Below, piece by piece: positions 17,373-25,702 of a stretch of 64,000 nt of DNA. How positions within the stretch are numbered: position 1 is the first letter of the stretch; each line of letters starts with the position of its first letter. The position numbers and the translations under genes are program-made. Origin of the DNA: Fodinicola acaciae (GTDB lineage: Bacteria; Actinomycetota; Actinomycetes; Mycobacteriales; HKI-0501); contig NZ_WOTN01000004.1 in NCBI RefSeq assembly GCF_010993745.1, positions 992,001 through 1,056,000 of the forward strand. Reading direction: 5' to 3'. The notes below the pieces were generated by a model, which did no database searches, was not told where the DNA came from, and saw nothing but the letters and a program-made list of their open reading frames with translations.

Positions 17373-18976
17373 TCGCCCGCGTCCCCGAATTTCGGCCGGG
17401 GAAACTCGACCGTGTTGGAGTCGATGACGCCGGGCACCGCCTGGTCGCCGTCCATCGCCGCCAGCTCCGCGAACGTGTTGCGCCGGCCCGGTGCGTACCA
17501 GGCCGCGACGCGGTGAATCTCGTCGTCAGTGACCCAGCCGAACCGCAGCCGCACCGGTTCGGGCATGCCGTCCAGCACGACGTAGGCGACGCCTTCTTGC
17601 CCGGTGGCGTCGATCAGGTCGGCGTAGGCGCCGCGCTCTCTGGCGCCGTCGCCGAGCACCAGGTCGACTTGGCCGTCCTCGACCAGCCGCAGCGCGATCC
17701 GGGTGGGGAACAGGTCCCGGAACGGCAGCACCTCCTTACGCGGGTCCTGCAACGCGGCCAGCAGGTAGATACCGACCGCGCGACCTTGGGAGGCCAGCAG
17801 CGCGAGCGCGGCAGCGATCCGTTTCTTGGCCTCCCGGTCGATGACGTACGCGGTCAGCGACGCCAGCTCATCGATAATCACGACAACCGCCGGGCTGTCC
17901 TTGCTCGGCGTGTGATCCCGCGCCACACCACGCAGTTTCGCCTGCCTGCCTTGCATTTCGGTCACAAGGTCTTCGAGGAATTCGGCGTAGGCGATTTCGT
18001 AGGAGCGTTTGCGGTCGGGGTCGGCGGTGTCGTCTTCGCCGTAGCAGAACCGGTGAAACAGTGACCGGCCGAAGGCCAGTTCCATGCCGCCTTTGGGGTC
18101 GATGACCCACAGCTGCACCCAGCCGTCGTGTACGGCGCCGGCGAGTGCGCGGATGACGGACCAGATTACGGAGCCTTTGCCCGATCCGGTGGCGCCGGCG
18201 ATCAGCACGTGCGAGCCGGCCAGCCGGAGCGTGTAGAGCGCGCCATCCTCACGGACCGCGACCGGCAGGGCCTTCAGGTTGGGGACGCGTGGAATTTCCA
18301 GCGGCATAACCGTTTTCGCCAGCCGATCCCGCTTGATTAGTGTCAACACAACACGGTCGGGGTGGTCGCGGTAGCGGAGCCGGTCGAGCAGCCGCAGCAG
18401 CCACGCGAGGCGGCCGGTACGGTCCGGCGCGATCGGCGGGGCCGAGGAGATCCGACACTCACGAACACCGAACGTGCGCGCCAACTCTTCCGCGCGATAC
18501 GTGTAGTGGCCCGGTTTCTGGCCCATCAACATGCGAACGGTGACCCGATCAACCCACCGATTCGCCGATACCCACACCAACGCCGGCAAGTACTGGCGAT
18601 GGTTGTAGGTCGCATCCAGCTTGCACAGCGTCATCGCCGGCCGCCACCGGACCTGGTACTTCCACATGTGCCGAAACCGCGAGATCACCGGCCACAACGC
18701 GAACCGGCGAAAAACTGCCGGTTTCCAGACGGCCCACGCCGTGAGGGCCAGGCCGACGACGCCGACCGCGATAGCCGGGGCCGGCCAGCCGTACTGGACC
18801 CACAACCACCCCAGGCCGACCAGCGCGGCCACGTCGAGGGGATGCATCAGCACCCACCGCAGAAACCGGCCGATGGTCCGCAGAATCGCCAGCGGCACGG
18901 CCCACTTGCCGCGTACCTCGTCCTCGGATACGACCACCAGGCCGGTGGTCTGTTTTGCTCCGCGCGGCCCGATCAT
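17369..18976 (-). CDS. traSA: FtsK/SpoIIIE-type DNA translocase, conjugal transfer protein
   Basis: About 535 aa from ATG 18976, which overlaps the stop of the preceding small gene (ATGA); the frame extends upstream without homology. Two or three N-terminal hydrophobic segments (FLRWVLMHPLDVAALVGLGW and AIAVGVVGLALTAWAVW) anchor it. The motor domain has Walker A GATGSGKGS and Walker B VVVIIDELA, plus LLASQGRAVGIYLLAALQDP, the FtsK sensor region. As in pSAM2, this single protein would pump double-stranded element DNA between mycelia. Confidence 0.92.
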   Translation of the reverse strand: MIGPRGAKQTTGLVVVSEDEVRGKWAVPLAILRTIGRFLRWVLMHPLDVAALVGLGWLWVQYGWPAPAIAVGVVGLALTAWAVWKPAVFRRFALWPVISRFRHMWKYQVRWRPAMTLCKLDATYNHRQYLPALVWVSANRWVDRVTVRMLMGQKPGHYTYRAEELARTFGVRECRISSAPPIAPDRTGRLAWLLRLLDRLRYRDHPDRVVLTLIKRDRLAKTVMPLEIPRVPNLKALPVAVREDGALYTLRLAGSHVLIAGATGSGKGSVIWSVIRALAGAVHDGWVQLWVIDPKGGMELAFGRSLFHRFCYGEDDTADPDRKRSYEIAYAEFLEDLVTEMQGRQAKLRGVARDHTPSKDSPAVVVIIDELASLTAYVIDREAKKRIAAALALLASQGRAVGIYLLAALQDPRKEVLPFRDLFPTRIALRLVEDGQVDLVLGDGARERGAYADLIDATGQEGVAYVVLDGMPEPVRLRFGWVTDDEIHRVAAWYAPGRRNTFAELAAMDGDQAVPGVIDSNTVEFPRPKFGDAGE

Positions 18977-19167
18977 CGGTAACCACCACGCTTGGCCGGC
19001 CACCCGACGGAGACGAACTTTCCGCGCGTACGGCCCAAAGGACCGAACGGCAGCTGCCCGTGGCAGGACGCGCATGCCGTGCCTTTTTCCAGGCCAGCCG
19101 CCGGCCATCCGCATCGGAGGCACCGCGTCCCGCGCATGCCGCGACCGCCCCGTTTACGCTTACCCAT
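18973..19167 (-). CDS. small zinc-ribbon-like protein
   Basis: 64 aa from ATG 19167. Very basic N-terminus (MGKRKRGGRGMRG), then CLRCG and CASCHG 14 residues apart, a two-CxxC zinc-ribbon pattern. The stop overlaps the translocase ATG, so the two are translationally coupled. Small Cys-pair proteins at this place are common in AICEs; the role is unknown, possibly DNA or RNA binding. Confidence 0.65.
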   Translation of the reverse strand: MGKRKRGGRGMRGTRCLRCGWPAAGLEKGTACASCHGQLPFGPLGRTRGKFVSVGWPAKRGGYR

Positions 19168-19287
19168 GCCAGACACTCGCTTTCCCCTCCCCGTGGGGAG
19201 ATCGGGTTGTGTGGTTACACCGTGTGCGAGGACCGGGACCGGCCAGGCCGCCAAACCGAGACCGGCCCCGTCCTCGCGCACCAGCCA

Positions 19288-19590
19288 TCAGCCGAGCTGG
19301 TGATTGATCTGTTGCGAATCCCGCACCGGTACGCGGACCCGAGTCAGCAACGCGGCACGGAACGCCGCTTTCGTCTCGTACTCCCGCAGGCCAGGGAAAA
19401 GTACCTCTGCCAACGAATGCGCCTGCTTGGCCTCGACGTACGCCGCATCGTGCAGCAGCCGGCCGCGCGCATCGCTGGACATGTTCGCCCGCCACGCATC
19501 GCCGACAGCCCGCGTACAGGCGACCATCTCGACCACAGCCGCCGCCAAAGCGGCCCGGTCAACGTCGATTTTCCTGCGGCTGTTGGTCAT
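19288..19590 (-). CDS. hypothetical AICE protein, paralogue a
   Basis: 100 aa. ATG overlaps the stop of the upstream gene (ATGA). The N-terminus VDRAALAAAVVEMVACTRAV matches the neighbour's VDRGAVTAAVIALVAGTRDM, and both later contain AKxxxxLAEVLFP / AKALYPE and an A-F-R-x-ALL segment. They are therefore tandem paralogues of an unrecognised helical family. No membrane segment or known motif. Confidence 0.65.
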   Translation of the reverse strand: MTNSRRKIDVDRAALAAAVVEMVACTRAVGDAWRANMSSDARGRLLHDAAYVEAKQAHSLAEVLFPGLREYETKAAFRAALLTRVRVPVRDSQQINHQLG

Positions 19591-19946
19591 GAGGCCACCG
19601 CCGCCGTTGACGGGCAGGTGCAGTCGGGACAGCGATCAGAGACCGCATTTCCCCGATGCAGCGCCGCATGCAGCAACGCGTCTCGGAACGCGTTCGCCTC
19701 ACCGTCGCCGGTCAAGAAGGTCTCCGGATAGAGCGCTTTGGCAACCTCATACATGCTTCGCGCGAAGAGCGCACAGGCCGCCTCACGCGAGTCGTCCTCC
19801 GTCGAGTCCAGCCGATAAACCAGCCGTGCCCCGGCAACCGTCATGTCTCGGGTGCCGGCGACCAACGCGATTACGGCCGCCGTAACTGCGCCCCGGTCCA
19901 CCTTCACGACATCCACTTCGGTCACGCGCACATTCGAGCCGGTCAC
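19587..19946 (-). CDS. hypothetical AICE protein, paralogue b
   Basis: 119 aa, 4-nt overlaps on both sides. Similar in layout to the next gene (helical, VDRGAVTAAVIALVAGTRDM, then YEVAKALYPE and NAFRDALLHAAL), but with an additional C-terminal DRCPDCTCP cysteine cluster. Product unknown; the coupling to the Pra-like and transfer genes points to a role in transfer, copy control or regulation. Confidence 0.65.
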   Translation of the reverse strand: MTGSNVRVTEVDVVKVDRGAVTAAVIALVAGTRDMTVAGARLVYRLDSTEDDSREAACALFARSMYEVAKALYPETFLTGDGEANAFRDALLHAALHRGNAVSDRCPDCTCPSTAAVAS

Positions 19947-20413
19947 GATCGCGCCCCAGCAGCCTCGACAGACGCCTTACCGGCCGCCTTGCCCGTACCA
20001 GCCGTACCGGTCGCCGCCGGCTGTTTGAACCCGGTGGCGAAGTAGGCCCACCCGATGCCCTTGAACTCACCCTGGCCGACCAGTCGAGGCGAGACCTGCA
20101 AGCCCTCCAGCTCCACCGGACGCATCCCCAGCACCGTCTCCCCGTTGCCGGCCGGAACAGGCTGCACGTCCGCGAGGAAGGTGATCTCGATCGAGTGATT
20201 CTTCGCCTTGCCGGCGGACTGGTCGATGAAGATCCCCTTCCACTGCCGCTTGCCCGTCACCTCGTCCACCCGCTGCCGCACCGGACGACCCGCCGCCCGC
20301 TCATCCCGCGACTGATACTCGGTGTCCGCCTCCACATCCCCGCAAAGCAGCAAACCCTGCGGGAACACCACCGACTGCGCCTCGGCGAACCGGTGCCTGT
20401 TCTGTACCGCCAT
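19943..20413 (-). CDS. pra: Pra-like activator of replication, integration and excision
   Basis: 156 aa. The layout FPQGLLLCGDVEADTEYQSR, GIFIDQSAGKAKNHSIEITF, PVELEGLQVSPRL and IGWAYFATGFKQP matches the family annotated as plasmid replication, integration and excision activators (Pra of pSAM2). The tail is Ala/Gly-rich and probably disordered. It heads the leftward transfer/replication operon, directly downstream of the repeat-containing promoter region, in keeping with being the KorSA-controlled switch. Confidence 0.75.
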   Translation of the reverse strand: MAVQNRHRFAEAQSVVFPQGLLLCGDVEADTEYQSRDERAAGRPVRQRVDEVTGKRQWKGIFIDQSAGKAKNHSIEITFLADVQPVPAGNGETVLGMRPVELEGLQVSPRLVGQGEFKGIGWAYFATGFKQPAATGTAGTGKAAGKASVEAAGARS

Positions 20414-20450
20414 GATTCCTCCGGTCGTTTGTTCACCCGCGTAACGGGTT

Positions 20451-20503
20451 AACCTGTCAAGTACAACTGTACGATATGCCGTTTAGATTTAGCCTGTCAA
20501 GTG
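20451..20503. promoter_or_regulatory. direct-repeat operator region upstream of pra
   Basis: Two copies of TARCCTGTCAAGT (TAACCTGTCAAGT at 20451-20463 and TAGCCTGTCAAGT at 20491-20503), exactly 40 bp apart, with the near-palindrome GTACAACTGTAC (20462-20473) between. They lie between the GntR gene and the pra-like gene, the place where KorSA acts in pSAM2. This is the promoter of the leftward operon by position. Confidence 0.55.
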
Positions 20504-20514
20504 TTTCTGGATCT

Positions 20515-21273
20515 TCAGCGAGACGTGTCGAGAAGTGCGCCTTCCAGGTTGAACCGGCCCTGGATCTCCTGCCGCGTGGACGGCATCGCCACATCAACAA
20601 CCATGATCGGATCGCCGGCCAGGTCGCAGACCGTCAGCAGGGTCGTCAGCACCCATTCTTTGGTAGTGAGCTTGAGAATTTCGCTCTCATCCTTGGTTGC
20701 CGGCCGGCACGAGATGACCTCGTGCGCGTAGTTCGGCTCAACGTTTCGCTCTCGCATCAGATGCCGTAGTACGCCGCCGTCCACCGGTTCTTGCTTGACC
20801 AGCTGGGTATCCGTCGTGAGCTGAACCGGCACGTACACCGAGATCAGCTCCGTTGGCCCCAACTCGTCGGACACGGCGAGCCGCTGGCGCTGCAACACGG
20901 GGCTTCCTGATTCGACTTCCAGTGCGTACGCGATCCGGTTGGACGCCGCCACGAACCCGACCCGGAGCAGGTTGACGTTGCTGGTCTCGTCCCCGTTGAG
21001 CAGATCGGCGACGTGTTCGGGGACCTCGGAGCGTGTCTTGGCGGGGTCGCCGATGATGATGCGGCCCTTGCCTTGGTGGCCGCGAATCCAACCGTCTTGC
21101 ATCAGGATGCTGACGGCCTTGACGACGGTCGGCCGGGAGACGTTGAACTCTTTGCGCAGCTCAACCTCAGTAGGCAGCATCGAGCCGGGCGGGTACGTGC
21201 CGTCCACGATCCGACGCTGGATCGCTTGCAACACCTGCACGTACTTGATCACCGGCATCTCGTACATCGACAC
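20515..21273 (-). CDS. korSA: GntR-family repressor with UTRA domain (KorSA-like)
   Basis: 252 aa. N-terminal winged helix (IQRRIVDGTYPPGSMLPTEV, then FNVSRPTVVKAVSILMQDGW) and C-terminal UTRA effector-binding domain (about residues 100-245: VLQRQRLAVSDELGPTELIS, TVCDLAGDPIMVVDVAMP). In AICEs this regulator represses pra and itself to keep the element integrated. A 12-bp perfect palindrome lies 27 bp upstream of its start and direct repeats lie downstream, before pra. Confidence 0.88.
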   Translation of the reverse strand: MSMYEMPVIKYVQVLQAIQRRIVDGTYPPGSMLPTEVELRKEFNVSRPTVVKAVSILMQDGWIRGHQGKGRIIIGDPAKTRSEVPEHVADLLNGDETSNVNLLRVGFVAASNRIAYALEVESGSPVLQRQRLAVSDELGPTELISVYVPVQLTTDTQLVKQEPVDGGVLRHLMRERNVEPNYAHEVISCRPATKDESEILKLTTKEWVLTTLLTVCDLAGDPIMVVDVAMPSTRQEIQGRFNLEGALLDTSR

Positions 21274-21299
21274 CGCTCACCATCCATATCGACAACCAA

Positions 21300-21311
21300 T
21301 TGACCGGTCAA
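21300..21311. promoter_or_regulatory. palindromic operator upstream of the GntR gene
   Basis: TTGACCGGTCAA is a perfect 12-bp palindrome, extended on one side by CAGGTTACCGG. It lies 27 bp before the GntR start, the expected place for an autoregulatory GntR operator. Confidence 0.5.
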
Positions 21312-21371
21312 CAGGTTACCGGAGTGTTTGCCCTGGTCGCAAACACCCTCTCCGCGCCTGACCAGACCACA

Positions 21372-21599
21372 TCAGGCCCGACGGCGCCGGCCGGGTGAGT
21401 TCGACTCGTCATCGTCGTCTAGTTGAAGTTGGATGTCGATCATGTCGATGATCATCTGGTACGCCATGGCCTTGCCGGAGAGATGATCGACCTTGCGCTG
21501 ATCTCCCTGGTTACGTGCGGTGTGCAGCAGCTGCGTAGCGTCCAGCCTGGCCTGTACGACCTGTCGCCGCAGTGACAAGAGTTCCGCGATCGTGCTCAC
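21372..21599 (-). CDS. small hypothetical AICE protein
   Basis: 75 aa, GTG 21599 overlapping the preceding stop (GTGA). Helical (AELLSLRRQVVQARLDATQL), followed by a strongly acidic stretch (QLQLDDDDESN) and a basic tail. No known family recognised. The coupling and codon use suggest a real gene. Confidence 0.6.
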   Translation of the reverse strand: MSTIAELLSLRRQVVQARLDATQLLHTARNQGDQRKVDHLSGKAMAYQMIIDMIDIQLQLDDDDESNSPGRRRRA

Positions 21600-21847
21600 C
21601 GGCCCGCCAACGCCGTCGTGTGGCGAGGAGCCGGCCGTGTCCGCCGCGCTGGTCGTTCGTCATAGGCCCGCGGATCGATCCCAGCCGCCGACAGCACAGC
21701 CTCGGCGACCGCTCGGATGTCGCACGGCCAAGCATCGTCACACCTACGGCAGAAAACACCGCTTCGCCGTACGTACGGCTGATGCGTACGCGAGTGCGTC
21801 AGCGCCGTTCGCGCCAGCACCGAGTCAGGCCGTATCAGGACGAGCAT
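21596..21847 (-). CDS. small Cys-containing AICE protein
   Basis: About 83 aa from ATG 21847 (the frame is open further upstream without coding character). The motif VFCRRCDDAWPCDIRAVAEA, with three Cys around a conserved W-P-C-D, is common in short actinobacterial proteins next to AICE or plasmid regulators and may bind a metal. Overlaps the following gene by 4 nt. Confidence 0.6.
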   Translation of the reverse strand: MLVLIRPDSVLARTALTHSRTHQPYVRRSGVFCRRCDDAWPCDIRAVAEAVLSAAGIDPRAYDERPARRTRPAPRHTTALAGR

Positions 21848-22034
21848 GCAGAAGCCTCCAGGGAAAGAAAGGACTCCAGCTCGGCGCCACGGAGATGAGG
21901 ATCCGGGACCGTAGCGGCAACGTCCGAGCTGGAGTCCGTCGAAGGCCAGACAGGTCCGGGAGCCGCACTCCCGCCGCACCCCCGCGCCGCGACACGGCAG
22001 CGAGAGGTCTCAACCGGACCTGTCCGGCCGGCTT

Positions 22035-22328
22035 TTACTTGTATGTCCGCAAAAACTTCGACGCCGAACGCGTGACCGGCCGTGGAGCGATCAGCGAATC
22101 CGGCAACAGGCCGACTTCGGCAAGCGCCAGCTGCGCGTCCAGCCGTTCCACGCATCCGTTAATGAAGCCGGGACCGTCGCCGAGCTGCGCCGAGTCCCAC
22201 ACGCCGCCGCAGTACGAGCAGGTGCGCGTACCAACCTGCACGCCGTGCGGCCGGTGCTGCACCAGGACGAGATGTAGCTCGTCCAGGTCGCCGGGAGGCA
22301 GCGCCTCAGCTGGCCTCGACACGTCCAC
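22035..22328 (-). CDS. small hypothetical protein with CxxC
   Basis: About 97 aa from GTG 22328 (GTG 22322 possible). Contains CSYCGGVWDSAQLGDGPGF, an isolated CxxCG pair. The start overlaps the 3' end of the next upstream gene by about 20 nt. Function unknown; the start is uncertain because the frame is open far upstream. Confidence 0.5.
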   Translation of the reverse strand: MDVSRPAEALPPGDLDELHLVLVQHRPHGVQVGTRTCSYCGGVWDSAQLGDGPGFINGCVERLDAQLALAEVGLLPDSLIAPRPVTRSASKFLRTYK

Positions 22329-22500
22329 TCCCGAGGCAATCCATGCACGGCGTACGCGGGTGGTTGGACGTCGTTTCCGACATCGGTAGGACCCGCAGCA
22401 GGAAGACCAGCTTCCAGCCACGACCGTCACACGACCGGCACGCCTGTTCACCAGGTTCACCCGGCAAGCCGTCCACCCGCCCATCTGCTGACTTGTCCAT
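22306..22500 (-). CDS. DnaJ-type zinc-finger small protein
   Basis: 64 aa from ATG 22500 (ATG 22557 also possible). Two CxxCxGxG-like knuckles, CRSCDGRGW and CMDCLGSGR, as in the DnaJ central domain and in many short actinobacterial phage and AICE proteins. Probably binds one zinc; biological role unknown. Confidence 0.6.
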   Translation of the reverse strand: MDKSADGRVDGLPGEPGEQACRSCDGRGWKLVFLLRVLPMSETTSNHPRTPCMDCLGSGRVEAS

Positions 22501-22648
22501 GCGACAGAGCCTGTCGACTGGCAGCCTGCTATCCCATGGCGCGGCGGCATATGGCATGTAGTCATAGCCAAACGGCCTCGGTCACCCGTCGCGTGCCTAC
22601 AATCACTGTGGATGACGTTTCCGCAGCTACGGGGAAGGCAGCGACCGC

Positions 22649-24094
22649 GTGCCGGGGTATGACCCGATCCGACTACCGCCGGACTTCTGGACCGACCCGG
22701 CAGTCCGCGAAGCTCTGCGCGCACGCGACATCGGCCGGTTGCTCAAGATCATGACGAGCCCGCCGCTCAAGATCTCCCAGACCCGAATCGGTGTCGCCAT
22801 AGGCGGCAAGGATCAGGGCCAGATCAGCCGCATGATCAACAAGACCAAAGAAAAGACACTCGGTTCCCTCATTGACATCGCTGACGGCCTCGACATGCCG
22901 CAGAGCGCCCGCTACGACCTTCTACACGGCCTCCTGGGAGCCAGTCCACAGCCGGACCCGATCCCAACACCCGATCCGACTGTCGGCCTCATCTATCCGG
23001 CCGGGGACCAGCCAGACCGCGCCAGTGTCGCCGAGCTGCTGCGCGTCGATCTCGACGGGCACACAGCCGTGACGGATGCGGCTGTCAATCTCGACGCATG
23101 GAAAACGACTTACATGCAGTGGCTCCTGGCCGACACCGACCAGGCCGCGCCGGCTGACATCGGCCGTATCGCTGGTGTTGAAGGGATTCGCCGTACGACC
23201 GAGCTTTTCGCGCGCCTGGACAACCAATTCGGTGGCGGCCACGCGCGCCAGGCCCTCGTCCAGTACCTCCGCAGCGACGTACTACCGCTGCTCGACGAAC
23301 ACCATCCCGACCCCATCCGCGCCGAGCTGTACCGCGCCACCGCCGAGGCCGTGTTGTTGGCCGCGTGGATGTCGTACGACGCCGGCAACCACGGACTCGC
23401 GCAGCGATATTTCATCCAGGCCGCCAAAATCGCCGACTCAGCCGGCGACCGCGTACTGTCCGCCAGCATCCTGGACGCGATGAGCCACCAGGCCACTTTC
23501 ATCGGCAACTACACCGAAGCTGCGCAACTGGCCCAGGCCGCACAAGCCGGTACACGTGGCCGCGCCACCGCCACCCTGACGGCCCACTTCTCGCTCATGG
23601 AGGCCCGCGCGCTCGCGCGTCTCGGCGACGCCACCGGCACCGACCGCGCCATCTCCAAGGCCGTCACCCTTTTCGAGAAGCGCAGGCCAGACGATGACCC
23701 GGAGTGGATTCGCTACGTCGATGACGCCGAGCTGGCCGCCGAGATCGGCCACTGCTTCCGCGACCTCGACCGCCACCAAGCCGCCGCCGGCTACCTCCTG
23801 CAATCAGTCGGCGGAACCAGCGACGAATACCTACGCAGCAACTACTTCGCCACCATGGTCCTGGCCGATGCCCACCTAGCCGCTGGCGACCGTGAACAAG
23901 CGCAAGCTATCGCCCTCAAGGGAATTGAAGTAGGTGAATACCTCAAGTCCGCTAGGACAACGACTTACCTACGCGAGTTTAGAGCCCGTTTGGAGGCTTC
24001 AAGCTCCACCGTGGACACGGACTTTGTTGACGCTTTGAGTGGGTCCAATCTATGGCGCCGCGCCGAGGAAGAGCTACGCACGGAAAACCGCTAG
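22649..24094 (+). CDS. HTH-TPR regulatory protein
   Basis: 481 aa, GTG start. The N-terminus holds an HTH-like region (QTRIGVAIGGKDQGQISRMI). From about residue 190 onwards it is all-helical with TPR-like repeats (AEAVLLAAWMSYDAGNHGLA, RYFIQAAKIADSAGDRVLSA, TYLREFRARLEASSS). This is the architecture of actinobacterial HTH-TPR regulators, which often sit beside AICEs and sense a ligand or peptide through the TPR. It is transcribed opposite to the transfer operon, across a short divergent promoter region. Whether it controls element transfer is inference. Confidence 0.75.
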   Translation: MPGYDPIRLPPDFWTDPAVREALRARDIGRLLKIMTSPPLKISQTRIGVAIGGKDQGQISRMINKTKEKTLGSLIDIADGLDMPQSARYDLLHGLLGASPQPDPIPTPDPTVGLIYPAGDQPDRASVAELLRVDLDGHTAVTDAAVNLDAWKTTYMQWLLADTDQAAPADIGRIAGVEGIRRTTELFARLDNQFGGGHARQALVQYLRSDVLPLLDEHHPDPIRAELYRATAEAVLLAAWMSYDAGNHGLAQRYFIQAAKIADSAGDRVLSASILDAMSHQATFIGNYTEAAQLAQAAQAGTRGRATATLTAHFSLMEARALARLGDATGTDRAISKAVTLFEKRRPDDDPEWIRYVDDAELAAEIGHCFRDLDRHQAAAGYLLQSVGGTSDEYLRSNYFATMVLADAHLAAGDREQAQAIALKGIEVGEYLKSARTTTYLREFRARLEASSSTVDTDFVDALSGSNLWRRAEEELRTENR

Positions 24095-24117
24095 TCATGT
24101 CCGCTGCGTCGGTACAA

Positions 24118-25524
24118 TTAGTGCGCATCACGCATTCGATCTGCCGCTTCCCTGTACGCCTCCGTCCACTTTTCTACAATCCACGTCAATTTCTCGCGTA
24201 TAGCGGCAGTGAGCTGGTGCATTTGCGTAAACATTGCCGGGCCGTCGAGGAGAACCGTCGCGTCCTCTTGCTGAATTCTATCGACATATCGACCGATCAT
24301 GATCGAGGCGCCGGCGCCTAAAGTCACCTCGGGTGCGCCGCGAACATTTGAAATTCCTACCCAGATCTTGAGTGACGGCAGATCGCTATGAGGCTGGATG
24401 AATATCCCCCCGGCCATGGTAATAGGAGGCTCGGCGCCAAGTAGCTTCATTGTGGCTAGGGGGCCGACAATTGCCGCAATTTCCTCGGAAGCATCTGTAT
24501 TGAAAGGACCATTTAACATGCCTGGTGGACCACCGTACACGGGTATCTCAGCCCTTACGATGTCATCGTGCAAGACAGACGCCACCTCTTGGAAAATGGC
24601 GAATGCGTGTGCGACTCGTGCTCGCCTTTCCTCGCGGACTTTTGCGATATCGGTAATCCAGCGACTCGAATCTATAGCTTGTTGCGCAAGGGTCCTGAGA
24701 TCAGTTGGAGCTTGGCCAACTGTAAGAGGCGCATTCGAGATCCATGTCGCCAATTCCGACGAAACCGTGCGCATTGTAGGTCGGGCGTGAACATCCAAGG
24801 AAGTCATACGCTGAATAAGGGTATCGATCGCAGCAATGCGAGGATGCGGGTTGTACTGCGCGACAAGTCCCTGGCCCGGTGGATGTTCACCTGGCAATGG
24901 ATAGCGCTGGCCAGTCAGCAGAACCCAGAGAGACTTGGCCAGGCCATAGACATCGGCCGGCCGGCCATCGGCAACGTCGGCATTGTCCAACATCTCTGGG
25001 GCGATGTAGTGAACCGGCCCGACCTTTTTGTGTGCTGCGGTTAACGGAGGTGCGCCGGGGAAGTCAACCAGCCCGAAGTCGCCAATCGCCCATCCAGACT
25101 CTGTTTGAAAGAGGTTCTCGGGTTTGATATCTCGATGAGATAGACCGCGATCGTGAACAGTGGCTAACGTTGAGGCGATGGACTGAATGGCCTCAACGAT
25201 CTGTTCGACGGATTCGCCGTCTCCAAGAGCAGTCTGTAACGGAGTGGCCAGCTGCATAGCAAACCACGGATGATAATCATCTCCAAGAAGGCTATGGCCG
25301 AGTATCGTGACGATTCCGGGTTCGTCTCTCAACTCTTCCAGCTTTTCAATCTCGCGCATGAATCGTTTGTAAGGTTCTGAATCTGGGTTCTTTGCCTTTA
25401 GGAACTTGATCGCGACTTCGCCGATCGCTCCAGATGCTAGCCAGACTTCGGCGTTGCCGCCACTTCCGATATTTCTGACCAGCGTGTACCCGCCGACGAC
25501 CTTTCCCTCTGTGATACCGCGCAT
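24118..25524 (-). CDS. Hanks-type Ser/Thr protein kinase with unknown C-terminal domain
   Basis: 468 aa. Kinase domain about residues 10-285: glycine loop IGSGGNAEVW, Lys40 (VAIKF), catalytic loop HRDIKPEN (130-137), DFG at 149-151 and APE (YIAPEM). There is no transmembrane segment and no PASTA repeats, so it is cytosolic, unlike PknB. The C-terminal 180 residues (from about TDLRTLAQQAID) match nothing I recognise. Codon usage and base composition are visibly more AT-rich than in neighbours, indicating separate acquisition. As cargo of the AICE it could be a defence or stress kinase; no partner toxin is visible. Confidence 0.88.
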   Translation of the reverse strand: MRGITEGKVVGGYTLVRNIGSGGNAEVWLASGAIGEVAIKFLKAKNPDSEPYKRFMREIEKLEELRDEPGIVTILGHSLLGDDYHPWFAMQLATPLQTALGDGESVEQIVEAIQSIASTLATVHDRGLSHRDIKPENLFQTESGWAIGDFGLVDFPGAPPLTAAHKKVGPVHYIAPEMLDNADVADGRPADVYGLAKSLWVLLTGQRYPLPGEHPPGQGLVAQYNPHPRIAAIDTLIQRMTSLDVHARPTMRTVSSELATWISNAPLTVGQAPTDLRTLAQQAIDSSRWITDIAKVREERRARVAHAFAIFQEVASVLHDDIVRAEIPVYGGPPGMLNGPFNTDASEEIAAIVGPLATMKLLGAEPPITMAGGIFIQPHSDLPSLKIWVGISNVRGAPEVTLGAGASIMIGRYVDRIQQEDATVLLDGPAMFTQMHQLTAAIREKLTWIVEKWTEAYREAADRMRDAH

Positions 25525-25702
25525 TCATCCTCCCCGAGGGACCGAACCACGTCGAATACGGTATCGAACGTTCCGCAAGGTAGCTGGGACTATCCTGCCC
25601 GCTGGGGGAATCTCACGTGGGAGGTAGGCCGACAAGCCAGCCGTCCGTGGCTTAGGTATAACCGAATGGCCAACCCCAAGAGTCTTCCGACCTTAGCTGG
25701 GT

